A DNA stretch of 6,905 nt from positions 1 through 6,905 of the forward strand of contig CAJOQZ010000260.1 in the NCBI GenBank assembly GCA_905236585.1, in the 5' to 3' direction. The stretch is from an uncultured Lachnospiraceae bacterium. Its GTDB lineage: Bacteria; Bacillota; Clostridia; Lachnospirales; Lachnospiraceae. The position numbers were made by a program, and so were the translations under genes. Below the pieces are notes generated by a model that saw only the letters and a program-made list of their open reading frames with translations, was not told the origin of the DNA and did no database searches. Below are positions 5,350 through 6,905 of this stretch, in pieces; the stretch's first letter is position 1, and the number at the start of each line of letters is the position of its first letter.

Positions 5350-5352
5350 AAA

Positions 5353-5383
5353 GGAACGATTGGCAAACAACGGATACCGTTCC
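5353..5383. repeat. Overlapping small palindromes between pyrE and the vanZ-like gene
   Basis: AACGG/CCGTT (5369-5373 with 5377-5381) forms a tight 5-bp hairpin. GGAACG/CGTTCC (5353-5358 with 5378-5383) is a competing 6-bp pairing just upstream of the vanZ-like ribosome site. Neither has a T run. The rest of the 96-base spacer shows nothing I can name. Confidence 0.25.
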
Positions 5384-5432
5384 GAATATTTTCATCAACT
5401 GCTGCTGTTTGAATAGACGAACAGAATCGACT

Positions 5433-6113
5433 TTAGTCGCTTGCCCCGTATTCTTCATAGTACCTATCGATCTGTGCTTTCCTTGCGTCGTCGATATGGA
5501 TTTTCCCTCGGTACTCCTTGTTATAGAGGCATTCTACGACTTCTTCCATCGTAACGATCGCCGTCGTCTTCATTTGAAATTCTTCGGCGAGTTCCTCTAA
5601 AGCGCTCTTCGTCCCCGTACCGCGCTCCTGTCTGTCAACCGACACGATAAGTCCGATCACCTCGCACTTTGCCTGCGACTTGATCAGCGGATAATTCTCG
5701 CGGATCGACGTCCCCGCCGTCGTCACATCCTCAATGATCAAAACCCGATCCCCGGCGCCGATGGGCGCACCGAGCAGTTTGCCGCCCTCTCCGTGGTCTT
5801 TTGCCTCTTTGCGGTCGGCGCAGTAAGAAATGTCATCCGCACCGTAATCCCGTGACAGCGCGATCGTCGTCGCAACCGAAAGCGGGATTCCCTTGTAGGC
5901 GGGTCCGAAGAGAATATCAAAATCCGTTCCGAAATGCTCCTTTACCGCCGCCGCATAATACTCGCCGAGTTTTGCCAGCTGTGCGCCCGTCCGGTAGAAG
6001 CCGGTGTTCACAAAAAACGGCGTGTTCCGACCGCTCTTCGTGACGAAATCGCCGAACCGCAGCACTTCGCAGTCAATCATAAAATGAATGAAATCTTCTT
6101 TATACTGTTCCAT
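5433..6113 (-). CDS. pyrE: Orotate phosphoribosyltransferase
   Basis: It joins orotate to PRPP, giving OMP and pyrophosphate, the fifth step of pyrimidine synthesis. The 226 residues are typical of the longer clostridial form. The PRPP-binding motif is LIIEDVTTAGTS (125-136), with the paired acidic residues Glu128-Asp129. FGPAYKGIPL (69-78) and the flexible loop RKEAKDHGEGG (101-111) are the other active-site segments. TKSGRNTPFF (25-34) is the N-terminal substrate region. The start is the ATG at 6113, which has AAGGAG six bases upstream; an ATG eight codons earlier lies inside pyrD and lacks a site. The pyrD stop is only ten bases upstream, so the two are cotranscribed and probably translationally coupled. 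Control by PyrR or an attenuator, if any, would lie at the operon front outside the window. Confidence 0.96.
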   Translation of the reverse strand: MEQYKEDFIHFMIDCEVLRFGDFVTKSGRNTPFFVNTGFYRTGAQLAKLGEYYAAAVKEHFGTDFDILFGPAYKGIPLSVATTIALSRDYGADDISYCADRKEAKDHGEGGKLLGAPIGAGDRVLIIEDVTTAGTSIRENYPLIKSQAKCEVIGLIVSVDRQERGTGTKSALEELAEEFQMKTTAIVTMEEVVECLYNKEYRGKIHIDDARKAQIDRYYEEYGASD

Positions 6114-6119
6114 AAAAAT

Positions 6120-6125
6120 CTCCTT
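6120..6125 (-). promoter_or_regulatory. pyrE ribosome binding site overlapping the pyrD stop
   Basis: In the leftward sense TAAGGAG combines the pyrD stop codon TAA (6126-6124) with the pyrE Shine-Dalgarno AAGGAG, six bases before the pyrE ATG. Ribosomes finishing pyrD arrive directly at the pyrE start, which suggests coupled translation. Confidence 0.85.
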
Positions 6126-6905
6126 ATCTGACCGCACCGATCAGGTCGTTCACATCCGCTATGCCGTGACGCTCCATATACGCCTCGATCCCGTCAATGA
6201 CCCGGATCGCCGTCTGCGGTTCATAAAAATTCATGGTTCCGACCGAAACAAGCGTCGCTCCCGCCAGCAGCAGTTCCAACGCATCCGAAGCGTCGGCGAC
6301 GCCTCCCATCCCGATGATCGGGATGCTTACCGCCTTCGCGCATTCATACACCATCCGCACCGCCACCGGATGAATCGCCGGTCCCGACAGCCCGCCCGTT
6401 TTATTTGCCAGGACGAACGTCTGCCGTTCAACGTCGATCTTCATCCCCGTAATCGTGTTGATAAGCGAAATCCCATCTGCGCCCCCGGCTTCCGCCGCTT
6501 TTGCCATTTCGGTAATATCCGTGACATTCGGAGACAGCTTCATAATGATTGGCTGTCCCGCCGCCTCTTTTACCGAGCGCGTGATGTCTTCCACCGCCCT
6601 CGCGTCGGTTCCGAACGTAATCCCGCCCGCCTTGACGTTCGGACAGGAAATGTTGATCTCCAGCAGATCGACCGGCTGCCACGCCAGTTTGCGCACAACA
6701 TTCAAATATTCTTCCTTGCTGTGCCCGCAGACGTTGACAATGATCTTCGTATCGTATTTTTTAAGGAAGGGGATATCCCGTTCGATAAACGTATCAACGC
6801 CCGGATTCTGCAGCCCGATCGCGTTGAGCATCCCCGACGGCGTCTCCGCGACACGGGGCGTCGGATTGCCCGCCCAGGGCTGGTCGGCAACGCCTTTCGT
6901 CGTGA
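6124..6905 (-). CDS. pyrD: Dihydroorotate dehydrogenase, class 1B catalytic subunit (5' end missing)
   Basis: It oxidises dihydroorotate to orotate using FMN, the fourth step of pyrimidine synthesis. The frame stays open to the window edge; 259 residues are visible, first TTKGVADQPWAGNPTPR, against about 300 for the family, so roughly 40 N-terminal residues lie outside. The active-site loop NISCPNVKAGG (visible residues 84-94) has cysteine as catalytic base, which marks class 1 rather than membrane-bound class 2 (serine). Together with the Firmicutes context this indicates class 1B, which works with the iron-sulfur flavoprotein PyrK and uses NAD. FMN-binding segments follow: IIMKLSPN (119-126), NKTGGLSG (167-174), IIGMGGV (196-202) and VSVGT (219-223). 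An internal ATG at 6831 should not be taken as the start, because conserved family sequence precedes it. pyrK is expected just beyond the right edge. Confidence 0.95.
   Translation of the reverse strand, partial: TTKGVADQPWAGNPTPRVAETPSGMLNAIGLQNPGVDTFIERDIPFLKKYDTKIIVNVCGHSKEEYLNVVRKLAWQPVDLLEINISCPNVKAGGITFGTDARAVEDITRSVKEAAGQPIIMKLSPNVTDITEMAKAAEAGGADGISLINTITGMKIDVERQTFVLANKTGGLSGPAIHPVAVRMVYECAKAVSIPIIGMGGVADASDALELLLAGATLVSVGTMNFYEPQTAIRVIDGIEAYMERHGIADVNDLIGAVR

Noticed and set aside
4878..5366. Longer VanZ-like protein starting at TTG 5366
   Set aside because: There is no ribosome site before 5366, whereas AGGAG sits eight bases before TTG 5336; the ten extra residues carry the ribosome site itself in their codons.
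5433..6137. pyrE start eight codons earlier, at 6137
   Set aside because: It would overlap pyrD and lacks a Shine-Dalgarno, while the ATG at 6113 has AAGGAG at ideal spacing and the usual family N-terminus.

Overview
The window looks like a piece of a Clostridia chromosome, probably Lachnospiraceae or a close relative. This is inferred from the Gram-positive style of the ribosome binding sites, a class 1B pyrD followed by pyrE, a VanZ-family protein, and a multidomain GGDEF protein of a type common in that group. Coding regions are GC-moderate and the spacers are AT-rich. Nothing points to a prophage, an insertion sequence or a CRISPR array. The species cannot be named from the sequence.

Layout, left to right. 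(1) Positions 1-224 hold a good leftward promoter, an 8-bp dyad and the possible start of a leftward gene cut by the window edge. (2) A leftward 806-codon gene encodes a soluble sensor protein: two sensory regions, a PAS-like region, GGDEF, and a shortened, degenerate EAL. (3) A 423-bp spacer (2646-3068) is full of structure. It has a leftward promoter for the GGDEF gene, a rightward promoter with a perfect TATAAT, a C-rich hairpin-bearing stretch of about 105 nt that looks like an undescribed small RNA, and a run of hairpins downstream of ilvE ending in a likely leftward terminator. (4) Leftward ilvE. (5) A 195-bp divergent spacer carries strong promoters for ilvE and for a rightward flavin reductase gene. 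(6) That gene ends at a strong, probably bidirectional, terminator shared with a converging vanZ-like gene. (7) A leftward pyrD (5' end outside the window) - pyrE - vanZ-like row closes the window.

Functionally, pyrD and pyrE make orotate and then OMP in pyrimidine synthesis. The pyrD stop codon sits inside the pyrE ribosome binding site, so the two are surely one operon, probably with pyrK upstream outside the window. ilvE is a stand-alone branched-chain aminotransferase gene with its own promoter. The flavin reductase and VanZ-like proteins have only general assignments. The most novel material is non-coding: the small RNA candidate at about 2749-2852, whose promoter abuts that of the GGDEF gene, and the hairpin cluster after ilvE, one hairpin of which resembles another in the ilvE leader.
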